Positions 35,621 through 45,430 of a stretch of DNA of 49,114 nucleotides are shown here, piece after piece; within the stretch, counting starts at the first letter, position 1, and every line of letters starts with the position of its first letter. The DNA comes from CAUUCF01 sp045580225 (GTDB lineage Bacteria; Pseudomonadota; Gammaproteobacteria; UBA9339), in assembly GCA_045580225.1 (NCBI GenBank), contig JAZNNJ010000023.1:1-49114 (forward strand), written 5' to 3'. The notes under the pieces were generated by a model. The model was given only the letters and a program-made list of their open reading frames with translations, was not told the DNA's origin and searched no databases. The translations under genes and the position numbers were made by a program.

Positions 35621-36838
35621 TTAATCCTCTTTTATTTTAATATACGGAGACCAAGTCGGTTCCCTAATCTCCCCCTTTACTACTGGGAAGGTATAAATTA
35701 ACTCGTTTCTTATCACAAGAACTTTTAATAACTTACCTTCACTAAAAACCATCATTTCTCCATTAGGAGATAAACTTGGAGATTCATAACGTCCTAAGGA
35801 AGTTAACTCAATTAAAGTATCTTCTTTTAAATCCTGCTTTGCAATACAAAACAATCCATCTCTACCATGCAACATTATAAGCGATTTTCCGTCTGGAGTA
35901 AACATACCACAAGCATTATATTTACCGTGAAAAGTCAAACGACTTACCTTTAAATTTTTTAGATTCAATCTATATAATTGAGGCGTTCCACCACGATTAG
36001 AAGTAAAAACTAAACTTTTACCATCAGGAAAAAAATTAGGTTCAGTATCAATATACCAATCTTTAGTCAATTGCGATAATTTTTTTGTTTTTAAATCTAG
36101 AGCATACAATTTTGGATAATCAGAATTTGTTAAAACAACAACTAAAGATCTACCATCCGGTGACCAAGCAGGTGACCCATTTATACCTGGAAAACGAGTA
36201 ATTAGCTCCCTTTTTCCATCCAAATCATGAATATAAATAGCAGCACGATTTTTTTCAAAAGAAACGTAAGCAAGCTTTTTACCATCCGGCGACCAACAAG
36301 GAGACATAATGGGAGCATTAGAAACTAATAAATCTTGCTCCCACTCACCATTCACATCTACAATACGCAGAACATACACAGGTAATTCATTTTTATTTTT
36401 TTCTACATATATATACGCAATCTTGGTATTAAAAATACCATTTTTACCCGTTAATTTGTAATAAATTAAATCACTAATTTTATAAGCTAATTCTTTTAAT
36501 GCTTTACTCTGAACTTTGGTTTTAATAATTATTTGTTTTCTTTTATTTTCTAAAATGACTTTTACTTCCTTTTTATTCCTTTTATTTAAAATAACATTTG
36601 ACAAATATACTCTAAAATCTGCTACTTGCATTTCCTTATTTTCATTAATAACTTTACAACATCCAGCACGATTCAAATTTTTAATGACAATATTTTCTAC
36701 ATCAGAAGCATTTTTACTACTAATAAAACTTAAAGTCCACGGCCGAATAACACCTTCAGTAATCTCTAGTACCCTTTCTGCATACGCACAAGTTATCGTA
36801 ATAAATATTAGCCCTAAAATTTTAAAATACCCAGCCAT
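35621..36838 (-). CDS. tolB: Tol-Pal system periplasmic protein TolB
   Basis: Periplasmic beta-propeller protein that bridges Pal and TolA, 405 aa. It has a signal peptide (about 1-20), an N-terminal alpha/beta domain (about 21-160) and a C-terminal propeller with repeated Trp-Ser-Pro-Asp-Gly-Lys motifs (four to six blades). The TolA box residues just after the signal peptide are not obvious. The ATG directly follows the aminotransferase stop, so the two genes are co-transcribed. pal follows after 2 bp. Confidence 0.96.
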   Translation of the reverse strand: MAGYFKILGLIFITITCAYAERVLEITEGVIRPWTLSFISSKNASDVENIVIKNLNRAGCCKVINENKEMQVADFRVYLSNVILNKRNKKEVKVILENKRKQIIIKTKVQSKALKELAYKISDLIYYKLTGKNGIFNTKIAYIYVEKNKNELPVYVLRIVDVNGEWEQDLLVSNAPIMSPCWSPDGKKLAYVSFEKNRAAIYIHDLDGKRELITRFPGINGSPAWSPDGRSLVVVLTNSDYPKLYALDLKTKKLSQLTKDWYIDTEPNFFPDGKSLVFTSNRGGTPQLYRLNLKNLKVSRLTFHGKYNACGMFTPDGKSLIMLHGRDGLFCIAKQDLKEDTLIELTSLGRYESPSLSPNGEMMVFSEGKLLKVLVIRNELIYTFPVVKGEIREPTWSPYIKIKED

Positions 36839-38068
36839 TTAACTAATACTCCCTTTTTTAAATAAAAGCATAACTTCTCTTTTTAGACGTTTAAAACCAT
36901 CTTTTAGTTCTTGTTGTGAAGTATTAACTAAAGATACCCGGTACCAATTAGTATTAAGTAATCCAAAATACCGAAAATTAACAATACCTATTTGAACCTT
37001 TTCCAATAGCCAATTTTCTAAATCATCAGATAAATAAGCTACAATTTTTGAAAAATCTATAGATAAATAAATAGTATAACTTGGAATTATATAATTTAAA
37101 TATCCCTTCTTTTTTAAAGGTAACAAATATTTTGTTACTAACTCCTTTCTCTGCTTAAGTATCGTGTAGATCTTATTAATACTACACTCAACAACATTAA
37201 AATTTTGCAGAAATTTCATCATACCGCATTGAATAGGCTTTGCTGCCCATGCACCTACACACCCGTTTATCGCTACCATTTTACGTATAATTGCTTCAGG
37301 TCCAAATGCCCAACCAATGCGTAACCCCGTTGCACAAAAAATCTTACTCGCACCATCTATCCAAATTATCCATGGTAATAATGCTTCACTACCCTCTAAA
37401 AATTCAAAAGCGTTAACTCCCGACAAAATACCTTTATACACTATATCTATAACAACCCATAACGGCTCTTCCCCTGCCTGTATACGACGTTGATTTTCTT
37501 TAATTAATAATTGAGTAATTTTCTTAAATTCTTCTGCAGTATAACTACTTCCGGAAGGATTGTGAGGTATATTTAAACACAAAATTTTTCCTCGAAATAA
37601 AATTTCTTCAGATAAATCCTCAGCTTGTAATAAAAAACGACCTTCCTCCGTCGTTTTTAAAATAGTTATGTCTCCATAATTTAGAGAAATAAAATTAATT
37701 AAGTTCCAATTGGGAACACTTACAATTACTTTTTCTCCGGGTTTTAATAATGCCTTTATTACCAAATAAATTAAAGCTCTTGCACCACTAGCAACAATAA
37801 ACTGATTAAGCTCATACTTTAATTGACAATGTTTGGCAACATAAACTTGTAAAATTTTTTTTAATCCACTTTCACCACCAACCATTGGATAATCCGTCAA
37901 ACCATCTACTAAAGTTTGCTTGATAAATTTAGTCAATAAAGTAGGTATTTTAAATACTTTCGGGTAAAAATCACCTATAGTAAAATTGCTGATCAACTTA
38001 CCATTACTTTGCAAAGTTTTAATGTGTTCCGAAATTTCTCCGATTGCTAACTTAAGTTCATTGCTCAT
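36839..38068 (-). CDS. PLP-dependent class I/II aminotransferase
   Basis: Fold-type I aminotransferase of 409 aa. The Schiff-base lysine is K242 in Asp-Gly-Ala-Ser-Lys, followed by Gly-Leu-Arg-Ile-Gly-Trp. The Asn-Ile-Pro-His-Asn-Pro-Ser-Gly block binds PLP, the Asp in Val-Ile-Asp-Ile-Val-Tyr pairs with the pyridine nitrogen, and a late Arg in Trp-Tyr-Arg-Val-Ser probably binds the substrate carboxylate. The closest family is aspartate-type aminotransferases, but the substrate is not clear. It overlaps the upstream 588-aa gene by 11 bp and abuts tolB, so the two unknown genes form one unit at the head of the Tol-Pal cluster. That context is not the usual one for a housekeeping aspC. Confidence 0.88.
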   Translation of the reverse strand: MSNELKLAIGEISEHIKTLQSNGKLISNFTIGDFYPKVFKIPTLLTKFIKQTLVDGLTDYPMVGGESGLKKILQVYVAKHCQLKYELNQFIVASGARALIYLVIKALLKPGEKVIVSVPNWNLINFISLNYGDITILKTTEEGRFLLQAEDLSEEILFRGKILCLNIPHNPSGSSYTAEEFKKITQLLIKENQRRIQAGEEPLWVVIDIVYKGILSGVNAFEFLEGSEALLPWIIWIDGASKIFCATGLRIGWAFGPEAIIRKMVAINGCVGAWAAKPIQCGMMKFLQNFNVVECSINKIYTILKQRKELVTKYLLPLKKKGYLNYIIPSYTIYLSIDFSKIVAYLSDDLENWLLEKVQIGIVNFRYFGLLNTNWYRVSLVNTSQQELKDGFKRLKREVMLLFKKGSIS

Positions 38069-39824
38069 TAACTGAAATACTCTCCAACTCTTGTTTCATC
38101 GCTAATAATGATTCTATAAAGTTATTATAATTAGGATTCTTATAAAATATCTGCTTATAATAATTAATACCATTCAAAATAACTTCTTTAACCTTAATTA
38201 ATACTTTAGCACTACGCCCTTTTTTTCCAGCCTTTAACTGTTCCACATCCTTTTTCCAAAAATTTAAATGCAACCTTAATTCGTTTAAAAAAACATGAGG
38301 ACGCCCTTTCAACTCTAAAACTTTCCTACCATAAATATGATCTACCAAAGTACGTAACGTCAATCTTTGTTGAAAATAAAACAAATTAGGACCAGGACAT
38401 ATTGCCGTAGTCGCTTTAGCATTAATTCCCCGTTTTAAAAATACTCCACCTGCTAAATCATTACAAATACAAGCCTTAGCTAATACCTTCTCACACTGTT
38501 CCGCTTTTTCTTGATCTGATAATTCCGATTTTTCTATTGCCAACAATTTAGCTTTTTGATACTCATGAGAAGCCAAACATAACGGATAAGGTGTAAAATC
38601 CCGATTAAATTTTACAAATCCTCTAACACAAGGACTTCCCGGCTTACCGTCTTTAATTCTAGCTATACGTTTCTCTTCACTTAAAGAATTTCTTAAATTC
38701 CAAAATAAAACCCCTAAAGGCGAACTTTCACTCAAAAAAATATCCCCAGATTTAAGATGAGTAAACTTAATTAAAGTATCTTCATCAACATTAGTTACAT
38801 CCGACGCTAATAAAAATGGTGATCCCCAACCAACTGCATCTAAATGATATTTTTTCCTTAAAAATTGATGCTCTTCCGCCGTACCAATTCCACCTTGAGC
38901 TGTAATTGCAAAACCTAATGGTTTACTTAATGCTATATTTTTTTTCTTTAATAACGTTTCTTGATAAATTGGCCATAAAAGATTCCTTAATTCTTCTTTC
39001 TTTACAGAAAATTCCTCCAAAATAGGCCCCATTAAAGTTCCGTCATTAATAAAAGCATGTCCACCACAGTTAATAGGAGATTCAAAACGATACTCAGACA
39101 CCCAAATGCCTTTTTTTGCCAAAAATTTACCTTGTATTAATGCTGAACGATAATCACTAACTTTTAAACATACTTGTTTAGGAAAATTGCCATTCTTATC
39201 AGGATAAAAATCTTCCAAAGTAGCTAAATAACTATACAAAAAAGGATTAAATCCAGCTGATAAGATTATACTGGAATCTAAATCACTTTCTGCAAAACCA
39301 CGTAGAGCAGCGGCAGCAGCAGACATTTTATAATCTACATTTTGATCCAAAGCTCCAGGATCTAGCTTAGCCATAATATTAACATTAATTTTACCTGGAC
39401 GAAGATATCGCTTTAATTGTTCTTGTAGAACTTTTTTTTCATTACTTTCAGATAAATTCAACATCATTAAATATTTTTGCCTAGCTTCATGTTCATCTGG
39501 AAGCAACCTAAAAAAATTATTTAATTCCTCATCATCAAAAGATACATCACGCAGCCGTTTAATTTGCTCATCCAATAATTTCTTTAATAGATTCAAATAA
39601 GCTGTAATGCGATGCGCACGTGGATCCTCATCTTTATTAGTAATCGGTTCATATGGTAAACTATAAAAATTACTCCAATATTCACGCATTTTTTCTATTA
39701 AATAATCATCTACTAATGAAACAACCGTATCAATACCGTATTTACCTACAAACAATGCTGAGTCTATCGTAAAACCCGTACCCATAACCGGAATATAAAA
39801 ATGATGTAAAGGATAATGTTGCAT
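38058..39824 (-). CDS. Conserved protein of unknown function, possibly flavin-dependent TIM-barrel type
   Basis: I chose the ATG at 39824, preceded by GGAGAG, giving 588 aa. An in-frame TTG at 39881 would add 19 hydrophobic residues but has weaker support. The N-terminus contains Phe-Tyr-Ile-Pro-Val-Met-Gly-Thr-Gly-Phe-Thr-Ile. Later segments are Ala-Gly-Phe-Asn-Pro-Phe, Asn-Cys-Gly-Gly-His-Ala-Phe, and Ala-Gln-Gly-Gly-Ile-Gly-Thr-Ala-Glu-Glu-His with Gly-Trp-Gly-Ser-Pro-Phe, reminiscent of nitronate monooxygenase-like barrels. Two Cys clusters follow (Cys-Ile-Cys-Asn-Asp and Cys-Pro-Gly-Pro-Asn). I believe similar proteins occur in other bacteria without known function. The flavin assignment is tentative. 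It overlaps the aminotransferase gene, which hints at a joint pathway. Confidence 0.8.
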   Translation of the reverse strand: MQHYPLHHFYIPVMGTGFTIDSALFVGKYGIDTVVSLVDDYLIEKMREYWSNFYSLPYEPITNKDEDPRAHRITAYLNLLKKLLDEQIKRLRDVSFDDEELNNFFRLLPDEHEARQKYLMMLNLSESNEKKVLQEQLKRYLRPGKINVNIMAKLDPGALDQNVDYKMSAAAAALRGFAESDLDSSIILSAGFNPFLYSYLATLEDFYPDKNGNFPKQVCLKVSDYRSALIQGKFLAKKGIWVSEYRFESPINCGGHAFINDGTLMGPILEEFSVKKEELRNLLWPIYQETLLKKKNIALSKPLGFAITAQGGIGTAEEHQFLRKKYHLDAVGWGSPFLLASDVTNVDEDTLIKFTHLKSGDIFLSESSPLGVLFWNLRNSLSEEKRIARIKDGKPGSPCVRGFVKFNRDFTPYPLCLASHEYQKAKLLAIEKSELSDQEKAEQCEKVLAKACICNDLAGGVFLKRGINAKATTAICPGPNLFYFQQRLTLRTLVDHIYGRKVLELKGRPHVFLNELRLHLNFWKKDVEQLKAGKKGRSAKVLIKVKEVILNGINYYKQIFYKNPNYNNFIESLLAMKQELESISVNEQ

Positions 39825-39972
39825 CTCTCTCTCCACTAATTTTTTAAAATAACATATCAAAACCAATAATAAAATCTTCAATATTCATTCGAAAATACTA
39901 ATTTTCTATAAAAATGTAAATAAAAAACCTCTATTGAAAAACAATTAATTTTTTATAAAAATAGAATTACTA

Positions 39973-42256
39973 TTATTTCAACTTCGTTAGTTTTTCGTAA
40001 TAACTACTCCAAAATGTACGATATTTATAACGATGCAAAATTAACTTCGAGTAATAACCATTAATAATCATTTCAATGCTTCCTACTTTCCCCGTTTCTA
40101 AAAATCGCGTTTTTTTTGAAAAGAATTCATGAAATTTAAAATATGGAAAGTTAAACCTATTTTTATATCCTACGGGAAATAAAACTAATTCTGGACCAAC
40201 TTGATTAAAAAACTCTTGATTAATTGCACCTCTACTACCGTGATGAGGAGCCACTAAGACTTTACTTTTTAAGTTTACTTTTTGTCGTAACAAACCCTTC
40301 TCGCCTGCTTGTTCTAAATCTCCAGGTAATAAAAAACTATATTTATCAGTATAAACCCTCAACACACAAGAACCGTTATTGCCTTTAAGTGCATCAGCTT
40401 GATACATTTGGAAATTTACCTGATCCCAAGTCCAATTTTTATTAACTAAACAACCTTTTACAACTTCATGTTTTACCCCTAACCGTTCTGGTTCGCTAGT
40501 AATAATTTCTTTAATCTTAATCTTGTCCACTAATCCTTTCAAACCACCACGATGATCATTATCTCCGTGACTAATAATTACTTTATCAACCTCATTAATT
40601 TTATTAAATCGCAAAAAAGGTAAGATAATTCTTTCACCAGCATTACTATATTTTCCTATATTAGGCCCTGTATCATAAATCAATGTATAATTTGGCGTTT
40701 GAATAACTGTTGCTAACCCTTGCCCCACATCTAATAAAGTAAATTTTAGTTGGAAATTATTAATTTTCCATGGAAATAAAAAAAGTATCCCCGCAATTTT
40801 TAAATATTTGTTAGGTAATAAAATAAAAACTACTAACAATTCTAAAATAAAAAGTTCTAATCCGCTATTAATCGAATAATTAACCCTATAAGGATAATTA
40901 CTCAATTTTGCCAAAATATGCCAATTAATTAATAAAGCATTATGACCTAAAACTAATAATTTACTACCAACATAAGGACAAAAAATAAAACACAATACTC
41001 CTATTAAACTGCACGGGATAATTACCAAATTCCACCAAGGTACGCTCAATAAAATTGACAGCATCGAAATTATCGACCATCCTCCAAAAAAGTAGCAGAT
41101 TAATGGCAAAAATAACAAATTTATTTTTAATTGCTGAACTATAAAAACGTATATATTTACCAATTTTTTTTTCAATCCAGAATAATTGTTAAAATAAAAT
41201 TGGTAAAATTCCTGTAAAATTATTAAGACCGCAACAGATCCAAAAGAAAGCCAAAAACTAATTGATAAAACACTAATAGGATTAATTAATAACACTATTG
41301 TCATTGAAATTTTCCAAATTAACCATTCGCTAATTGATAAAAAATAGCGTAATTTAAATTGCCTCATCAACAAACTAAAAACTGCTCTTTGTATTGGAAT
41401 ATTGAATCCTGCTAAATAACAATAAATAAATATCAATAAAAAACTAATATTTCTTGCAATATTAAAATCATTATTAAAAATAGTTAATCTAGTAGAAAAC
41501 CTAAACAAAAAATTTATAATTTGTTGAACGAACCCAAATAAAACATTTATATGGAGTCCTGAAATAGCAATCAAGAAACCAATTCCTGTCACTTGAATTA
41601 TTTTCCATATTTCTTGCTCAATTTCAGAAATATCTCCCAAAGTAATGGCAACAATAACATTATTTAATGGATATTTTTTCAAATAACTTCTAACTTTAAT
41701 AATTAACCGCTCACGCCAAGATAATTTATCTTTAGATAAAAAGATCATTTCTTTAGCTTCTCCTACACCTAAGATACCTTTGAAAAAATAATATTTTTCT
41801 AAGTCCATACCACCATCGTTACGGTAACCATGTGGAATTTTAAGCTTAGTTCTTAATTTATAACGATCCTTTAGCTCAATTGGTTTTCTTAATTTTTCTG
41901 AATTAAATAATTTAACTTTAACTGTTTTTTTTAACTGCTTACCGTGCAAATATTCTGTTTTAAAAATAAAACTCGTTATTGAATCTCTATAGAGTTTAGG
42001 TTCTTCAACAACTACACCTTCTAATTCCAATGGAATATAGTAATTTTCTGGAACTAAACTAGGCTTAAATTGAACATAAACTAAACTCCATACAATACCC
42101 ACGATAAAAAATATTAAATACGATCTTATTTTAATCTTTTTTTTTACAAACTATCCCTATGATTATAAGCAAATTTACCAGTACCCAGCCTGTTATTATA
42201 TTAGGTAACCAAATTAAACTAATTAAACCAAGATTCAAAAATAAGAAAACATCCAT
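39973..42256 (-). CDS. comEC: DNA uptake channel ComEC/Rec2, frameshifted at a nine-A run
   Basis: ComEC forms the inner-membrane channel for single-stranded DNA in natural competence. The long frame (39973-42102, 709 codons from a GTG) holds the Competence domain with Ile-Ser-Gly-Leu-His and a metallo-beta-lactamase-like domain with Ser-His-Gly-Asp-Asn-Asp-His-Arg-Gly-Gly and Ala-Pro-His-His-Gly-Ser. Upstream on the same strand, an ATG at 42256 opens a 41-codon frame with two hydrophobic segments that look like a ComEC N-terminus. It stops just after a run of nine A's (42137-42145). Removing one A joins the frames into 760 codons, near the 754 aa of E. coli YcaI. Either slippage at the run restores the protein, or the gene is newly broken, or this is a base-calling error. 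Confidence 0.87.
42137..42145 (-). other. Homopolymer run of nine A's (coding strand) at the comEC frame break
   Basis: The frame from ATG 42256 reads Cys-Lys-Lys-Lys-Asp-stop with nine A's. With eight A's it continues Cys-Lys-Lys-Lys-Ile-Lys-Ile-Arg-Ser into the third membrane helix and the long comEC frame. Runs of this length are known sites of polymerase slippage in AT-rich symbionts. Confidence 0.8.
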
Positions 42257-42398
42257 GTATATAAATTATACGATATTCCGTACATATAAAACTAGGAATA
42301 ATACCTAACAATTATTTTATTTTTTAAAATATTGTACATCCATATCCATCAAATAAAATAGCTACATAAATAACTAAAATTACTATTAAATTAGCAAA

Positions 42399-44411
42399 TT
42401 AACATGAATCTTCTACTTGCTTTTTAATTTCAGCTGTCCAACGATTAATTTCTTCTACACTAGTAAAATTCGTTATTTGATAAATTATAGTATACGTAAT
42501 ATTTCTTTTAGAATCTTTTACAAAAATATCTTTTAAAAAAACCCGAAAAATGGGATAAACATTTAACCCCATAATCTTATTAATAACTTCCCCTGCGGAT
42601 ACATTTAAATCTAATGTTATACAGATATCCCGCTCAGTCAAATTTCGATCCTTAACCGATCGACAAATTTCAACTAATTTTAATTTATCCGTACGCAACT
42701 CAAAATAAACTGGAGATACATTGGTTAAATCGTTTAATAATAGTAATTTAGGAGCAATTTCTCCACAATAACCAATAACTTCATTATTTTGTTTAATTGC
42801 CAAAGTTTTTTGAGGATGTAATAAATCTGGCACTTGGGCAGGTACAGTAAAACTCCATTTTGCCCCAATGTGACAAGCTAAATTAGAAAGCAATCCTTTA
42901 AAATAAAGAAGATCAATTCTAAGCTGATTTGTTTGAAAATGCATTGGAAAAATTGAACCCACTGCTATTCCCCATAAACGCTCTTCTTCTTTACAAAAAC
43001 TATTCCCATCATTTACCGGCAAAAAAATTTTACTCCACTCGAAAGCTTTTACTCGATTATTATGCATACGATGATTTTGACTAACTAAATTTACCGCCTG
43101 TAAAATAGTATTATTTTTCAATAAAGAATAACCTTTATCACAAGAATTCAAAATTTCAATATGAGCTTTTAAACTATCAGCTTGACAAGTTTCAATTTGA
43201 TTTAAATACTGTCCTGAATATAAAGCATCAGTAATCACTTCCGAGAAACCATTTAAAATCAAAAATTGGTTGACTTCACTAACTAACTTTTCAAAAATAC
43301 TCTTATCCGCACCTAATAATACCGGAGGAATAATATTAGGTAACTGGTTGTAACCAATGATTTTAGCAATTTCTTCTATCAAATCTTCTTTTAATTTCAC
43401 ATCCCAAATACGATGTGAAGGCACTCTAACTAGTAATTTTTTTCCTTCAATTATACTATTAAAATCTAAACGTTTCAGAAAATCATGCACCATTGTTATA
43501 GACAACTCTGTATCTAATGCAACATTTAACTCATTAATGTTTAAATCTATAACAGGTAATTCAACAAGTTTCTGATATATTTCGCAACTACTTGCTATAT
43601 TCCATCCATATTGTTCATAAAAATAACAAGCACGCTTAACACCTTTTTTAACACATCCTAAATCCCCTCCTCTTTCAAAACGCATAGAAGACAAAGTTTG
43701 TATACCAATTTTTTTGCTGGTTTTACGTACAGCTACTGGATCAAATAAAGCAGTTTCTAAGTAAAAACGATTCGTATTATCATCCACGCTTGCCCCTTTA
43801 CATCCTATAACGCCAGCTATCGACAAAATTTTTTCTTCATCCGCAATTACCAAAGTACCTTCCGGTAACACTACTTTTTGATTATAAAATAATAAATCCG
43901 CTTGTTCTCCCTTTTTGGATAACCGAACCTGAATTTTTCCACAAACTTTATCCGCATCATATACATGCATCGGTTGACCGATTTCCAAATTAATGATATT
44001 TGTAATATCGATGGGAACGTTAATAGAATTAATATTACTAACTGACAACATCTTAACTAACTTTTCATCCAAAGTAGATGGATTACTTTTACAAAATTCT
44101 ACTAAGCTAAACGACAACGTTTCACGCTGTGCTAAAATTTCAAAATTGACAGGAATAATAAAATCAATATCCTTATATGATATATTTTTTACTCCGCTAG
44201 CTAGTCTACCATTTAACTCTCTAGCAATACCTTCATAACAATGGTGATCTCCACGGTTAGCTAACAATTCCAAAGTAAGCCACCAATCTTGCTCTACTTG
44301 TTCTTTATTTTTAATTTCTAAACCTAAATCTTCAAATAAATTGGCAATGTCAATAAAATTTGTTAAAGGCAAATCAATAAATTGCTTTAAAGTACTTAAA
44401 CTAATTTTCAT
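42399..44411 (-). CDS. pheT: Phenylalanine-tRNA ligase beta subunit, lacking the N-terminal tRNA-binding domain
   Basis: Beta subunit of the alpha2-beta2 enzyme, 670 aa against about 795 in E. coli. The sequence runs directly from the first helical block (Gly-Leu-Glu-Ile near 30-33) into the Leu-Ala-Asn-Arg-Gly-Asp-His-His block near 50-57. The EMAPII-like OB-fold that normally lies between (E. coli about 39-148) is missing. The B3/B4 editing domain, the B5 domain and the C-terminal FDX-ACB anticodon-binding domain (last about 90 residues) remain. It overlaps pheS by 4 bp (ATGA). There is no ihfA downstream, unlike in E. coli. The frame is intact, so the loss looks like a clean domain deletion. 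Confidence 0.96.
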   Translation of the reverse strand: MKISLSTLKQFIDLPLTNFIDIANLFEDLGLEIKNKEQVEQDWWLTLELLANRGDHHCYEGIARELNGRLASGVKNISYKDIDFIIPVNFEILAQRETLSFSLVEFCKSNPSTLDEKLVKMLSVSNINSINVPIDITNIINLEIGQPMHVYDADKVCGKIQVRLSKKGEQADLLFYNQKVVLPEGTLVIADEEKILSIAGVIGCKGASVDDNTNRFYLETALFDPVAVRKTSKKIGIQTLSSMRFERGGDLGCVKKGVKRACYFYEQYGWNIASSCEIYQKLVELPVIDLNINELNVALDTELSITMVHDFLKRLDFNSIIEGKKLLVRVPSHRIWDVKLKEDLIEEIAKIIGYNQLPNIIPPVLLGADKSIFEKLVSEVNQFLILNGFSEVITDALYSGQYLNQIETCQADSLKAHIEILNSCDKGYSLLKNNTILQAVNLVSQNHRMHNNRVKAFEWSKIFLPVNDGNSFCKEEERLWGIAVGSIFPMHFQTNQLRIDLLYFKGLLSNLACHIGAKWSFTVPAQVPDLLHPQKTLAIKQNNEVIGYCGEIAPKLLLLNDLTNVSPVYFELRTDKLKLVEICRSVKDRNLTERDICITLDLNVSAGEVINKIMGLNVYPIFRVFLKDIFVKDSKRNITYTIIYQITNFTSVEEINRWTAEIKKQVEDSC

Positions 44412-45430
44412 ACAATTTTACCTAATAATTCTTTAAACAAAGCAGTATTAACCCCATACAATGGACGCAATCCTATTGGATAAAACTGAGTAGCCAATCT
44501 AGACAACCCAAAACCAAAAGCAAAACCGGTAATTTTATTACTATATCCCAAATTTTTTAGTAAATTTGGATGCACCATACCCGCCCCAACAATAGTAATC
44601 CACCCAGCGCCATGACATTTATCACATCCCATAGCATCACACTTGTCACAACTAATATCTGCGCCAATTGAAGGTTCAGTATAAGGATAAAATTTTGGTT
44701 TAAATCGTATTTTTCGATTTTGCCCATATAATTCTTTTAATAGGTAAATCAAAGTCCATTTTAAATGTGATAATTTAACATTTTTATCTACATATAAACC
44801 TTCAAATTGATGAAAACAAGCCAAATGTGTAGCATCAACTGTCTCATTTCGGTAAACCCTGCCAGGAGAAATAATTTTAATTGGTAAATCCTTTTCAGAA
44901 CACTGAGATAAAACTCGAGCTTGAACAGTCGTAGTATGCGAACGCATTAAATAATCATTATTCAACCAAAAAGTATCTTGGACATCACGAGCAGGATGAT
45001 GTTCAGGTATACACAAAGCATCAAAATTATAAAAAGGAGTTTCTACTTCTGGACCACTTACTTTTTTAAATCCTAAACGCCTCAAACAAGAACTACACTT
45101 TTCCTCAATTATGGTTAAAGGATGCAAATTACCAACTTCTAGTGGAAATCCAGGCAGACTACGATCCATTGATTCATCAGATTTTTGTCGCAATAACTCA
45201 TTTTCCAAACTAACTTTAGTTTTAAATAAAAGTTCCTCCATTTGTTGTTTAACTAGATTCAATTTTTGAGCAAATTTTGGTCTTTCTTCTGGCAAAATAG
45301 TTTTCAAATGTTGATATTCCTTTTTTAACCGACTATTTTTTCCTAAAAATTTTGCCTTAACTTGATCAAAGGTACTCACATTATCAACTGTTAACAACTC
45401 ATTTTTTAATGCTTTTAATAAAGAATCCAT
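44408..45430 (-). CDS. pheS: Phenylalanine-tRNA ligase alpha subunit
   Basis: Catalytic class II subunit, 340 aa. It has the N-terminal coiled coil (about 1-90), motif 2 with Arg-Val-Tyr-Arg-Asn-Glu and the His-Gln-Phe-Glu-Gly block, and motif 3 Gly-Phe-Ala-Phe-Gly-Phe-Gly-Leu-Ser-Arg-Leu-Ala. An insert with two Cys-x-x-Cys pairs (about 255-270) sits before Gly-Ala-Gly-Met-Val-His-Pro. E. coli PheS lacks it, while many Gram-positive and other bacterial enzymes have it. It is the first gene of the pheST pair. Whether a Phe-rich leader peptide or attenuator precedes it cannot be seen in the upstream gap. Confidence 0.97.
   Translation of the reverse strand: MDSLLKALKNELLTVDNVSTFDQVKAKFLGKNSRLKKEYQHLKTILPEERPKFAQKLNLVKQQMEELLFKTKVSLENELLRQKSDESMDRSLPGFPLEVGNLHPLTIIEEKCSSCLRRLGFKKVSGPEVETPFYNFDALCIPEHHPARDVQDTFWLNNDYLMRSHTTTVQARVLSQCSEKDLPIKIISPGRVYRNETVDATHLACFHQFEGLYVDKNVKLSHLKWTLIYLLKELYGQNRKIRFKPKFYPYTEPSIGADISCDKCDAMGCDKCHGAGWITIVGAGMVHPNLLKNLGYSNKITGFAFGFGLSRLATQFYPIGLRPLYGVNTALFKELLGKIV

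Noticed and set aside
36516..36842. 108-codon frame on the plus strand
   Set aside because: Antisense to the tolB N-terminal part; the Phe/Leu-rich composition is what Lys-rich genes give when read on the opposite strand.
39825..39881. TTG start at 39881 adding a signal-like segment to the 588-aa protein
   Set aside because: The ATG at 39824 has a good GGAGAG site and the conserved region begins right after it; the extra residues look like translated leader.
42060..42102. GTG at 42102 as the natural comEC start
   Set aside because: It would begin inside a membrane helix and leave out the N-terminal hydrophobic region, which is present upstream in another frame.
42293..42307. Terminator hairpin after pheT
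   Set aside because: The TAGG/CCTA stem is only four strong pairs with a poor T run; not better than chance in this DNA.
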